64,000 bases of DNA from Neostapfia colusana. Taxonomy: Eukaryota > Streptophyta > Magnoliopsida > Poales > Poaceae. The notes beneath the pieces are model-generated. The model worked only from the letters and a program-made list of their open reading frames with translations. It searched no databases and was not told the origin of the DNA. Positions 1-10,398 of the stretch are shown here, in pieces. Numbering within the stretch: the first letter of the stretch is position 1; each line of letters begins with the position of its first letter. The translations under genes and the position numbers were made by a program. The DNA lies in the NCBI GenBank assembly GCA_030760725.1, contig JASWHV010000012.1, forward strand, positions 19,606,368 to 19,670,367, given 5' to 3'.

Positions 1-2482
1 GATGTCCGTTGGTTCCCATGGGAGTCTTGATGGGTTTGGCTTTGTCCATGTCGAACCTCATAAGTATGTCTTGAGTATACTTGGTTTGACTTATGAATGT
101 TCCTTCCTTGAGTTGTTTGAATTGGAATCATTGCAAGAACTTCAATTCCCCCATCATTGACATCTCGAACCTTTCAGTCATTATCTTTGAAAATTCATCA
201 CAAAAAGCTTTGTTAGTAGAACCAAATATGATGTCATCGACATATATTTGGCACACGAATAAATCATCATTAAAATGCTTAGTGAAGAGTGTATAGTAGG
301 CTTTTTCCTATCCTAGAACCATTTTTAATAAGAAAATCTCTAAGACACTCATACCAAGCTCTAGGAGCTTGTTTGAGGCCATAGAGGGCTTTCTGAAGTT
401 TAAAGACATGGCTAGGATACTTATCGTCCTCAAATCCGGGTGGTTGCTCCATGTACACTTCCTCCTTGATTGGACTGTTGAGGAAAGCGCTTTTCACATC
501 CATTTGGTATAGCTTGAAATCATGGTGAGTTGCAAAAGCAAGCAAGATACGAATTGATTCAAGCCTAGCTACGGGAGCAAAAGTTTCATCATAATCCAAA
601 CCTTCTACTTGTGCATACCCCTTTGCAACAAGTCTTGCCTTTTTTCTTGTTACAACCCCATACTCGTCTTGCTTGTTGCGGAATACCCACTTGGTTCCCA
701 CAACATTTGCGTTGGGTCGCTTCACAAGATCCCACATTTGATTTCTTTCAAAATTATTGAGTTCCTCTTGCATGTCCACCACCCAATCCGGACCTTGCGG
801 GGCTCCAAAGAAAAAAAAAGAGTAATGTTCACAAAAATTAGCCATTCGAGAGCGAGTGGTCACCCCTTTGGAGATATCTCCTAGTATGTTGTCGACGGTA
901 TGATCCCGTTGAACACTTTGGTGCACTCTTGGATGAGGTGGTTGAACTCTTTGATCTTCATCTTCATTGTCATTCTTTTCTTCGTCTCCCCCTTGATCCA
1001 ATCCTCTATCTTGACTTTGATCATTTTGATCTTGTTGAGGTTGGCCTTGCTCATCTTGAGCTTGATCATGGGAGGGAGACATATTTTCATTTGTTGGATG
1101 ATCATTTGAGTCTTGAGGATGTTCTTGAGGAAAAATTTCTCCATGTGCCATCCTTTTAAGTACTTCTTGTGGAGCCTCTTCTTTATCTAGCACACTTTGA
1201 TCAACTTGCTCCACTTGGGAGCCATTAGTCTTATCAAACACTACGTCTCTCGCTATTTCAACAGTTCTGGAAGTTTTGTTGAAAACACGATAGAAGTAGG
1301 TGTTTGAGTCATAAACAAGCAAGAAACCTTCATCGGACTTTGAGGCAAACTTCGAAGTCCTAGGCTTATTGTTGAGAATATAACACTTGCTCCCAAAGAC
1401 ACGAAAATAAGAGATGTTTGGTTTGTTACCGGTTAGAAGTTCATAAGACGTCTTCTTCAAAAGTCGATGAAGATACAACCAGTTTATGGCATGGCAAGCG
1501 GTGTTAACCGCTTCCGCCCAAAACCGGTCCGACGTCTTGTACTCATCAAGCATGGTTCTTGCCATCTCAATGAGAGTTCTATTCTTCCTCTCAGCAACCC
1601 CATTTTGTTGAGGGGAGTAGGGGGCTGAAAACTCATGCTTGATGCCTTCTTCATCAAAGTATTCTTCCAATTGAGTGTTCTTAAACTCAGTGCGTTATCG
1701 CTCCTTATGTTCTTAATTCTTAAGGAGAACTCGTTTTGAGCTCTTCTCAAGAATTTCTTGAGCACACCTTGAGTTTCTCCTTTGTCATGCAAAAAGAACA
1801 CCCAAGTGAAACGAGAATAATCATCTACAACAAAAAGACCATATTTGTTACCGCCGATGCTTATGTAGGCAATTGGGCCAAAGAGGTCCATGTGAAGTAG
1901 CTCCAAGGGTCTTATGGTTGTCATGACATTTTTGGATGGATGTTGAGCTCCAACTTGCTTTCCGGCTTGACAAGCACTACATGGCCTATCCTTATCAAAA
2001 ACAACATTGTTCAAGCCTCGAATGTGTTCTCCCTTGAGAAGTTTTTGCAAGTTCCTCATCCCAACATGGGCTAGCCTTCTATGCCACAGCCATACCATGT
2101 TGGTCTTCGCCATTAAGCACATGTCAAGTTGAGCTTTATCCCTGGTGAAATCCACAAGGTAAAGCTTTCCCTTGAGTACGCCCTTAAAGGCGATTGAGTC
2201 ATTGCTTCTTCTCAAGACAGTCACACCCTCGTTAGTGAACATACAATTATAACCTTTATCACATAAGTGGGATATGGATAGAAGGTTATAATCAAGGGAG
2301 TCAACATGCAAAACATTTGAAAGAGTATGATGGGGAGAGATAGCAATTTTACTGGTGCCAAGGATTTTCCCTTGGCTATTGTCTCCAAAGTATATTCCTT
2401 CACTTGGATCTTCGTTTTCCTCATATTCCACAAACATCTTTCTCCCTCCGGTCATATAGTTTGTGCATCCACTGTCGAGCAC
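1..2482 (-). pseudogene. copia pol: protease, integrase, reverse transcriptase (broken)
   Basis: The protease comes first, with its LDSGC active-site motif near 2476. The GAG-pre-integrase zinc region follows (WHRRLAHVG near 2075; CSACQAGK near 1975). The integrase core then reads HMDLFGP and VVDDYSRFTW, and after the break SAPYSPQQNGVAERKNR near 1620. RT starts near 800 (VGTKWVFRNK, QMDVKSAFLN) and the YVDD catalytic motif lies near 231-243. Breaks: a 1-base loss just after IRSDN at about 1690 shifts the frame within the integrase core, and a second shift lies near 310 in RT. The integrase shift is also present in copy 2, so it predates the duplication. Confidence 0.9.
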
Positions 2483-2568
2483 CCATTTTGATCCACCGGA
2501 GGAGTATGCCTATAAAATAGAGTTATGCCTTACCTTTTGGTACCCAAGCGGAGTTGGGTCCTTTCATG

Positions 2569-4720
2569 TTAGTCAAGAGGCAGGGGCACCCACACACAAG
2601 GTTTTGGACTCTTGCGGAGTGGCCCAACATACCTAGCATAGATCTTTCCAAATTTGTTTCTCAATAAAACATATGAGGCATCAAAATAATGGAACAAAGG
2701 ATGAGATTTATTTTTAGGCATGTTAGATGAGTTTGCAATGTTCTTTACATTTTCTTTGTTGGATGAACCTTCCTTGACAAATACAATCAAATCTTTTCCC
2801 TTCTTGGGAGTTTTAGCATGTTTCCTCCACTCCCGAGAATAGCCAAGACCATCTTTGACATGTGGAGGTCTTACATTGGTATATGCACTTCGTGCATATG
2901 CCACTTTTTCCTTGTCAAAGATACCACCTTTCGGTGACTGCTTGTTTTGTGCCAACTTAAGTTCATCTTCGAGTTTTAGGATTAAGTTTGAGCACTTACA
3001 AGTTTGAGTTGCTTCGGGAGATTTCTTTGAGGAGGGTGAAATCATTGAGGAAGAAGGTGCATTGATCTTGAGAGATTCAACTTGTGTTTCAAGGATCTTT
3101 TTGACTTTTGTCAAGTTAACAATTTCATCCTTGAGCACAATAGTTGTGTCTTCAAGATTTGAGCAAGTTTCCTTGCTCAAAGCGAGTTCACGCTCAAGTG
3201 CCTTGCTTCTTTCCCTTTCAACCTCAAGAAGCTCTTCAAGCTCATGACATCTCTCCTTTTCAAGGATGAGCATGTCTTCTTGACGGTTGATGAGTTCATC
3301 CTTCTCAAAGATTTCTTCCGACAACAATCTCATCTTTTTAAAGGTGCTCATACTTAGATCCTTAAGCATGGATCCATTATCACTACTACTATCAAAGCTA
3401 TCAAGTGAAGAGGTAGAGGAGGATGATTTAGATTTAACCTTTCTTCTTCCCTCCTTAGCCATGAGACATGTAGACTTGAAGTCTTCAATGTTTGGGAAGA
3501 GCTTGCTCCTTCCAATGGCAAGTGTTTCCACTTTCTCTTCATCCTCGGAGGATGAGTCTTTGTTTGAGTCCCATTCCTTCCCAAGGTGAGCATGTCCTGA
3601 TGGCTTCTTCTTCTTGAAGAATTTCTTCTCTTGAGACTTGCCATCTTTCTTCTTCTTACTCTCTTCATATGGACAATCCACAATGAAGTGTCCATATTCA
3701 CCACAGTTGTAGCATGCTCTTTTCGTCTTGGGCTTGGACCTTTCCTTGTTCTTGTTCTCATAATGGTTGACCCTCTTCCTTCTTCTTCATCGTGCTCTTG
3801 AACTTGTTGATGAAGAGCGCCTCTTCTTCATCGGTGTCGAGGCCCTCATCATCACTTGCTTCAAAGTATTGTAATGAGGATGTTGCTTTGAAAGCAAGAT
3901 CTTTCTTCTTTGAGGAGGTGAGCCTTTGGAGGTCGCTGTAGAACATGGCTTCCTTCTCCATCATCTCGTTGTTGATGATTCTTCCAAGCACTTCCTCCGG
4001 GGTCATTTGAGCATATCCTGGGCTCTCACATATCAAGGAGCAAAGAGCAATGTTTCAAGGCATGAATGACCGAAGCATCCTCTTCAACACCTCATGATCC
4101 GTCCACCGGGTGCATCCATAAGATCGGATCATGTTGACGAGGACCTTGAGACGGTTGTACATGTCTTGAGGGGACTCACCATCCATGATGGTGAACCTCC
4201 CAAGCTCTCCTTCAATCATCTCGATCTTGGCTTCCCTAATGACTCGGTTTCCTTCATGCGCTGTCTTGAGTGTGTCCCATATGTCTTTGGCCACCTCCAA
4301 TCCATCGACTCGGTTGAACTCTTCTCGAGTCAAGGATGAGGTGATCACCCCAACTGCTTGAGCATTGCGATGAAGTAGAATGGCTTGCTCCTGGGTAACA
4401 TCTTCTTCATTTCTTGGAAGATGGACACCTGTTAAGACAATTTGCCACAAGCTAGGGTTTAAGGATACTAGATGCATCTTCATATTATGCTTCCACATTG
4501 AGTAATCATTTCCATCAAATTGAGGAGGTTTGCCAAGAGGAATAGATAAGTAGTGATTGTTGGAAGTTAATCGTTCATAGTTGAAAGGATATTGGGAGTA
4601 GTCCGGTTGACCACTCCTTTGTTGATCCTTCGGCTTCTTCTTCTCTTTACTTGAGTGACCTAGCTTCTCGCGAAGTCGTGCCTTGAGCTGGCAAACTTCT
4701 TCATCGTCACTCGAGTGGTC
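2569..4720 (-). pseudogene. copia gag (broken)
   Basis: The UBN2-type gag domain occupies 4498-4055, and an in-frame reading continues upstream to about 4720 without a clear start codon. An in-frame stop after RSFMP at about 4055 separates it from the next segment (ESPGYAQMTPEEVLGRIINN). A CCHC knuckle (CYNCGEYGHFIVDC) lies at about 3672-3713, followed by a lysine- and serine-rich acidic tail with coiled-coil-like heptads near 3100-3300. Copy 1 has its own frameshift near 3770, where copy 2 reads through. The gag end and protease are in different frames with stops between them (2569-2482) in both copies. Confidence 0.85.
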
Positions 4721-4846
4721 TTACAGCACATCCGTGTTCTTTTTCTTGTCATATGTGTTGTCACCTTGTGACGTCGACGAAATCTGTATCCCTCCACTCC
4801 GGCCATCTTCTCTCCGAGTGGTTAGACTCTTGATGGAGAGACCTAT

Positions 4847-4856
4847 TCTGATACCA
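4847..4856 (-). other. Primer binding site, copia copy 1
   Basis: On the minus strand this reads TGGTATCAGA, complementary to the 3' end of initiator methionine tRNA. It lies two bases inside the LTR end at 4859, which fixes both the orientation and the LTR boundary. Confidence 0.88.
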
Positions 4857-4858
4857 AT

Positions 4859-6430
4859 TGAATTGCCTAGAGAGGGTGAATAGGCTAAAATTCCTGAAAT
4901 GACTTAATTAAACAAGATTAGAACATAGGGGCCGGACTAGTCTGGCTCGGGGGCGGACTAGTCTGATCAAACTGCTGGAAAAGCCTTAAAGGGCGGACTA
5001 GTCTGGCTCAGGGGCGGACTAGTCTGGTCAGACTGCTGAAAAGCCTAAACTTGATTTTTATGGGTTTTCTTCATATTTTAGTTTAACAAATGCAGATAAA
5101 CTATCTAGAAATCTAATATAACAAATATGACAAAGTATTGAGGTGGATTGCAAGATTGTAACCTGAAATATTATAAGAGCGAAATGATCGAACGAACCCT
5201 AAGAAATTCTAATGATCAATGAAATGTAAGTGCAAAATGACACGAAGATTTTTGCCCGAGGTTCGATTCCACTCAGGAATCTACGTCCCCGTTGAGGAGT
5301 CCACACAGGACCAGGTTTAACAACCCTTCCCTCACCAAGTCGCCACTAAGGCCAACCCGGTTCTTCACTATCTCAAGGGTGAACTTACAAAGTGTTGGGG
5401 CTGCTCACAATCTGAGACTCCCACTTGATCACGTCCACAAAACTCCACCAATCTTACAAGACACACGTCACACCAAGTACACGAGATCACTCCGAGAGCC
5501 TTAAACGCGAAGTTCTTCCTTCTCCTCTCCTCACACACCCAAGTCCACTCAAGAATTGGTTCTAGAGGGTGAGTAGGCAGGAGAGAAGGCTTGGGGGGGA
5601 TCTAGGATCGCTGTGGTGGCGCTAGGGTTCCAGGTTTCTCTAAATGAAGTCGAGGCATCTCCTTTTATAGAAGTCCCGAAGCCAACCGTTGCCACCTACC
5701 GAAAATCCGGACTAGTCCACCTCACACCGGACTAGTCCGATCTCACACATGAACTATTTGTCCGGGTGAGAACGGACAAGACTAGAGGACTCGGGTCTAC
5801 CAAGACTTAGCCATGGGAGCTCTCATCTAACACCCATACGGACTAGTCCGCCTTAGAGTGGACTAGCCCGAACTCACACAGGAACTCTTAATCCGTGTGA
5901 AAACGGACAAGTTTGGCTAGCCTGGACTAGTCCGGCCACAGAGGCGGATAAGTCCGGTCTACAAGGAATTAGCCCCAAAAACACTCTCACCAACAGAGAA
6001 ACGGACTAGTCCGTCCCAAAACGGACAGGTCCGATCTCAGTTAGGAACTCTCAGTCCGCCCCAAAACGGACTAAGCCGTAGGACTTCCGGACTAGTCCGG
6101 CCTCTTCCCCAGACAAGTCCGGCCTGCCTAACTTTACCTCTCTCCACTAAGGATTTGACACTTCTAACGCTTTGAGCTCTCTTCTATGATCTCAATGCAC
6201 TTGACACACACACTCTTTCTTTTACACGGCTAGCCTACTAAAGACTCAAGTGAAACCCTAATTTCTACTCTTCGAGTCTTCGACGCCGTTCTTCATCTTT
6301 TTCCTTTTCGAGAGTTTAGGTGTCCGCCTTGGAAATGTCCTGTGCTTATGATCATCTAAGCTCATTAGTCTCTTAATTTGTCATCATCAATCATCCAAAA
6401 CCCACAGGGGTGCATAGATGTACTTACACA
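4859..6430 (-). repeat. copia 5' LTR, copy 1 (1,572 bp)
   Basis: In element sense it begins TGTGTAAGTACATC and ends GGCAATTCA, giving canonical TG...CA ends. One end abuts the primer site and the other abuts gypsy LTR sequence at 6431. It carries two clusters (about 4930-5035 and 5700-6125) of variants of the 12-bp palindrome CGGACTAGTCCG, about fifteen in total. There is no 3' LTR in the window with which to date it. Confidence 0.88.
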
Positions 6431-6918
6431 ACCAACACCTATAAATCGGTGTGCTATGCCTCGACGTCCGGAGGTTTAGGTTACATCTATTTATTGGGGT
6501 CCATATATCCGATATGCTATCTGTATGTTCAGAACTTGTTCAGCGGAGCCACACATGGATCGGTCCTCAATCGACATGGACAGGACTGTGCCCACAAGAG
6601 TTCCTCTTGCTGCGCCCTAGCCCCTGCCTAGTCTCATTTTCTTACTAAAGTGATGTCACATCACTGAACCAATCCCGTGTGTCCCGACACCTATACTCGC
6701 GAGTAGATTCCAACTACTCGACTTATACCGAAGTTCTATGAACATTAAGCACAGCTTGATTACTCGAGGACTTAGGCAATACCCTCACTCTTGTAGGAAT
6801 AATCTGGTTATGCACTTGGGGTTTCATCCATCCTACACCTAATGCACATACATAACTCATACTAAGTATACATAAAGCAAAACTTTGTAAAAATTTGTTA
6901 ATGCTAACCGGGGCTTGT

Positions 6919-6999
6919 CTTGTTGTTGCTGGTTAGTGGTTAGGGTCTCATCCGGAAGTAGGAAGTCCAACACTTCCGGGGTCTCCTCGCCTTCAGCGA
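6919..6999 (-). CDS. Candidate LTR-internal acidic exon (exon X), Gypsy A-old unit 1
   Basis: An 81-bp segment on the minus strand preceded by GTGTAG (acceptor-like). It is homologous to exon X at 40756-40833 in A-prime and 12810-12887 in Gypsy B. It shares EETPEVLDFLLPDE and ends NQQQQ. It is exactly one codon longer than A-prime's copy, so the phase is kept, and several differences in the LLPD part are at third positions. The donor-side base is changed (AAG then ACAAGC instead of GCAAGC). The partner exon Y lies in the deleted part of this LTR. No protein of this kind is known to me; the coding call is inference. Confidence 0.4.
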
Positions 7000-7567
7000 C
7001 TACACGTAAGCAAATTAACGATATATCAATTTAAATGCAATGTTTGGAACTGCATATGTAAATACCATAACTCTAGCTAGCCCTCCCCTTTGGCTCTGAA
7101 ATTTTTATGGTGGCTTGGTAGGATCCTCGCCAGAGATTTGACCAATTTTCATTTGAAACAAAGTTCATTTGAGCTCCGTACAAATAAAAGTTTATTTGGT
7201 CATTACTAGAGCCTCTAAGGATTTCCAGGAATTTTCATGGCTCAAACTATTACTTTATGGAAACTAGAGTTTGAGACGGTTCTAATGGAGTTGGTTTCAT
7301 GTCATTTGAAGAATCCTAGATGAAGTTATGCCCTATACAAGATTTGAGAAAATCTGAAAAATGTTTCTGTATATTTTTCCATTTTCTCAGGGCAGTTCAC
7401 TTAATCACACCATTAGGGGGACTAACTTAACTTGGATGGATCTGAAATTTCCTGTGAATCAAGGATTTTCAAATGAACATCCTAGCCAAATTTCAGAATT
7501 TTCCATAAAAGAATTCTCCAGATAAAATTCCCAACAGTTTAAATTTAGGGAATTAATTCGGGAAAAG

Positions 7568-7595
7568 AATAAGTTTCATAAGCATGAAACTTATT
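7568..7595. repeat. Perfect 12-bp inverted repeat with 4-bp spacer
   Basis: AATAAGTTTCAT, spacer AAGC, ATGAAACTTATT. It lies in the A-old LTR. In unit 2 the equivalent palindrome is split by the A-prime insertion, whose target duplication TTTCA falls inside the left arm. Confidence 0.9.
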
Positions 7596-9325
7596 TTGCT
7601 GCATAGTACTCGAAGAGGTGAATCCAACAAAATTTGGTTCACTGAATTTGGACACTTCTACCCAAAGTTATGAATTTCTAAAGTTTGGGCTGATCTCTGA
7701 ATTATTTTCCTAAAGAAAATCACCTCCGGCGGTTAAACAGTGACTGACAGCGGGGCCCGCCCGTTTAAATTAAACTAACCCCGCGCGCGTGCGTTTAGCA
7801 CAGTGACTGACACGTGGGACCTGCGCCCTTCGTCTACCTTGCGATGCCGCCGCCCCGAGCCCCCGGAGCTCCGGCGAGGTCGGCGTTCCTGGCGACCTAG
7901 CTCGCCGGCGACGGTGAAACTAGCCGCCCCTACGTAACTTTGGACGCTGAACACGCTGGACACCATGCCGCCACCGGCCAACCGCCGTAGCTCGCCGGCG
8001 GCAAGCGCTAATGCCCCTGTGCAACTTCGGCAACGCGTTCCCGTCCTTCTCCCCACCCCCTTCGCACGCTAATTGCGTCACCACGTCCAGGGAAGCCTCG
8101 GGAAGCTCAGCATGACCTCGATTGGGACCTAAACGGCCGGCAAACCGGACCTCACCGGCGACCCTCTCTTCCGCCGGACTGTTTATTGGTGAAACTAGGG
8201 TTCGGGTGGTTGTTCTTGCGGATTCTTGCTCGGGAAGAAGCGCACGGATGTCTAGAGAGTGTGTGAGCTGTAGCTCGACCGGCGGTTGCCTCTATGCAAC
8301 GAATTTCGCTGACGACCGATTGCTAACCCTAAGGTACACCGTGGGGGAAAACTCGGAATTCTCGCTCTACACCACATGAAACGGCAAATGGTTTCCTCCT
8401 ACAGCTTCCTCACAAGCGGGCGCACCTTTTCTTCTCTGGTGGCGGCGCGTCAAGCAGCCGGGATCGGCTGATTGCCGGTGATCAGAGAGCGGCGGTAAGA
8501 ACTTGCAAGCAGAAGCAACCATACGGCGCGGTGGGAGCTGGTTTCACTCAGGAATGAAGAGAACGACTAGAGTAGCTCGTGTGCTGGACTTTAAGCCGAG
8601 TTTTTCACCGAGAGGTGGCGCTAACCGAGCGAGCTGGCTGCCCCCGAGCGCTCGACGATCGCCCGCGGTTGTTTCCTTCAGGTTGAGTTGGTTCAGTGGA
8701 GGCTGAGTCACTGACCACTGGGTCCCAGCTCTACCCTATAATTCTTTTCCAATTTTCACTGCAAATATCCCAGATACTCACACTTAAATGGTAGACTTAG
8801 CCACAAAGTCATGAGTTGAATTTGAGTTCCTCAATTTGAAATTGGTTTGGCTAAACTTGCTTCAATTTAGAATTTGAATCAAATTCAGTTTTGAATGATT
8901 GCAAATTTAGCTCCCGACAAGATGAACTCCAATGAGGATGAAAACTGGTGGACTAACTCAGAAAAATGTGCTGAGTTTGAATATGAGGTCATCTTTTGAA
9001 TTCAAGTGATGAAAGTGGCTGAAATTTGGATTTGCATTCAAATTAGCCCTTTTTATAAATGTATCAAAAAGTGGCTCAAAAGAGTTTGGATTTGCATGAA
9101 ACTTGGCCTGAGCCTTCCCAAGAATAATTATGGTCTAGGGGTGATCTCAGCCTCTAATGTTTATGTGTATGAACTCCTACTTTTTGGAGTTATAGGTTTC
9201 CCCTCTAATCACCCTCTTGATTGTGTTTACTTGCTCTTCTCAAATGTTAATGAGCTATCCACCAAATGAGCTGTGGTATGGTAAGGTGATCAACATTTTA
9301 GAAAGTCAACTCTTGGGATTTTACA

Positions 9326-9338
9326 TCCCTCCCCCTTA
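9326..9338 (-). other. Polypurine tract, Gypsy A-old unit 1
   Basis: The minus strand reads AAGGGGGAGGGA directly before the LTR start TGTAAAA. This is the second-strand primer site and matches the tract before A-prime's 3' LTR. Confidence 0.85.
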
Positions 9339-9390
9339 AAAGAATCTCGCCCCGAGATTATAGAGGAAGAGACAGCGACGTAATGGGAAC

Positions 9391-10398
9391 TCACCCGTGA
9401 TGGGACGTCATGAAGTCCGGGTAGTTTGAACGAAGGAACTCCTCACTATCCCACGTCGCTTCTTCAGCAGTGTGGTTGCTCCAAAATATTTTGTAGAACC
9501 ACAGTTTTTGGTTACGCGTGATCCAAGCCTTCTCATCAATAATCGCCACCAGCATACGTTAAATCCGGTTGCAGCTCGCCAATGTCTTCGGCGGGAACAG
9601 CAGCCGTATACTTCAGACATTTCCGTAGTTGTGAAATATGGAAAACATCATGAACACCAGTGAGAGATGCAGGTAGCTCCAGTCTATACGCCACTGGTCC
9701 ACACTTCTCGGTGATAGCATAGGGTCCAATAAATCAGGGAGCGAGTTTCCCCTTTACGCCGAATCGGTGCATGCCTTTCATCGGAGATACAGAGGTACAC
9801 GTGTTCCCCGACGTCAAAGTGCAGAGGCCTACACCTGTTATCAGCGTAGCTTTTCTGCCGGGATTGAGCAGCCTTCAAGTTGGCTTGAATCATCCGAACG
9901 CGCTCTTCGGCGTCGTTCACCACATCAACCCCGAACGTGACCCTTTCACCGGACTCGCACCAGTTTAATGGGGTGCGACATTTGCAACCATAGAGAGCAT
10001 CATATGGTGCCATCTTGATACTCGCTTTATAGCCATTGTTGTACGAGAATTCCGCCAACGGTAGATGATCATCCCAGTTTCTACCGTGGTGGATGGCACA
10101 TGCGCTCAACATGTCTTCTAGTACTTGATTCACCCTCTCAGTTTGCCCATCTGTCTGAGGGTGATAGGCGGAGCTTCGAATCAGTTTGGTACCCAAAGCA
10201 GCGTGCAACTGCTCCCAGAAATGACATACAAATAGTGCCCCTCGGTCTGAGATTATGGTCTTGGGTACCCCATGCAAGCATAGAATTCTTGCAATGTACA
10301 ACTCCGCATACTTGCTGGCATGGCAATGTGTATGCACGGGGATGAAGTGAGCCGACTTGGTTAACCGGTCAATGATTACCCAAATTGATTCATGCTTG
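9391..10398 (-). pseudogene. Gypsy A-old pol 3' end: integrase core and chromodomain, unit 1
   Basis: The C-terminal part of the gag-pol protein. The integrase core (IWVIIDRLTKSAHFIPVHTH, YHPQTDGQTERVNQ) lies at 9684-10398. In another frame at 9408-9620 is the chromodomain-type tail. The stop codon is TGA at 9391-9393. A frameshift separates the core from the tail near 9775, and there are further changes around 9620-9680. Compared with A-prime the N-terminal remainder is displaced to 24646 onward by the Gypsy B insertion. Confidence 0.9.
10394..10398. other. Target-site duplication of Gypsy B, left copy
   Basis: GCTTG precedes the 5' LTR. The right copy at 24641-24645 reads GGTTG, one substitution. 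Joining the two flanks restores the A-old integrase sequence as judged against A-prime. Confidence 0.85.

Larger units (their letters stand above)
1..6430 (-). mobile_element. Ty1-copia LTR retrotransposon, copy 1 (partial)
   Basis: A minus-strand copia element whose 3' end lies beyond the left window edge. Reading right to left it shows the LTR (4859-6430), an iMet-type primer site, gag with a CCHC knuckle, then protease, integrase and the start of reverse transcriptase. The domain order protease-integrase-RT is diagnostic of Ty1-copia. It sits inside the LTR of an old gypsy element: gypsy LTR sequence resumes at 6431, and ACCAA at 6431-6435 would be one target duplication. Copy 2 lies at 29415-37071. 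All coding parts are broken, so it is not autonomous. The clade (SIRE/Maximus or Tork/Angela type) cannot be fixed by eye. Confidence 0.93.
6431..9325 (-). repeat. Gypsy A-old LTR, unit 1 (about the first 2.9 kb)
   Basis: In element sense it starts TGTAAAATCCC at 9325 and matches the A-prime LTR, with substantial divergence, as far as the A-prime position near 41,335. It is cut there by copia. Recognisable blocks: the region at 6431-6640 matches reverse-complemented A-prime 41,150-41,330, and 6890-7020 matches 40,740-40,870. Plus-strand reading frames at 8122-8379 and 8503-8706 are antisense to the LTR, have no domain features and are not called as genes. Confidence 0.87.

Noticed and set aside
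2490..2515. A 24-base GT...AG stretch as an intron at the copia gag-protease junction
   Set aside because: Far below the length spliced in plants, and removal leaves protease out of frame.
6407..6430. Ending the copia LTR at CCCACA (6406)
   Set aside because: The next 24 bp do not match the gypsy LTR, whereas sequence from 6431 does. Ending at 6430 gives TG...CA ends and a 5-bp target sequence.
7775..8706. Possible host gene in the GC-rich segment (frames on both strands; duplicated at 52840-53771)
   Set aside because: The position corresponds to the GC-rich block of the gypsy LTR, and no domain or splice pattern supports a gene.
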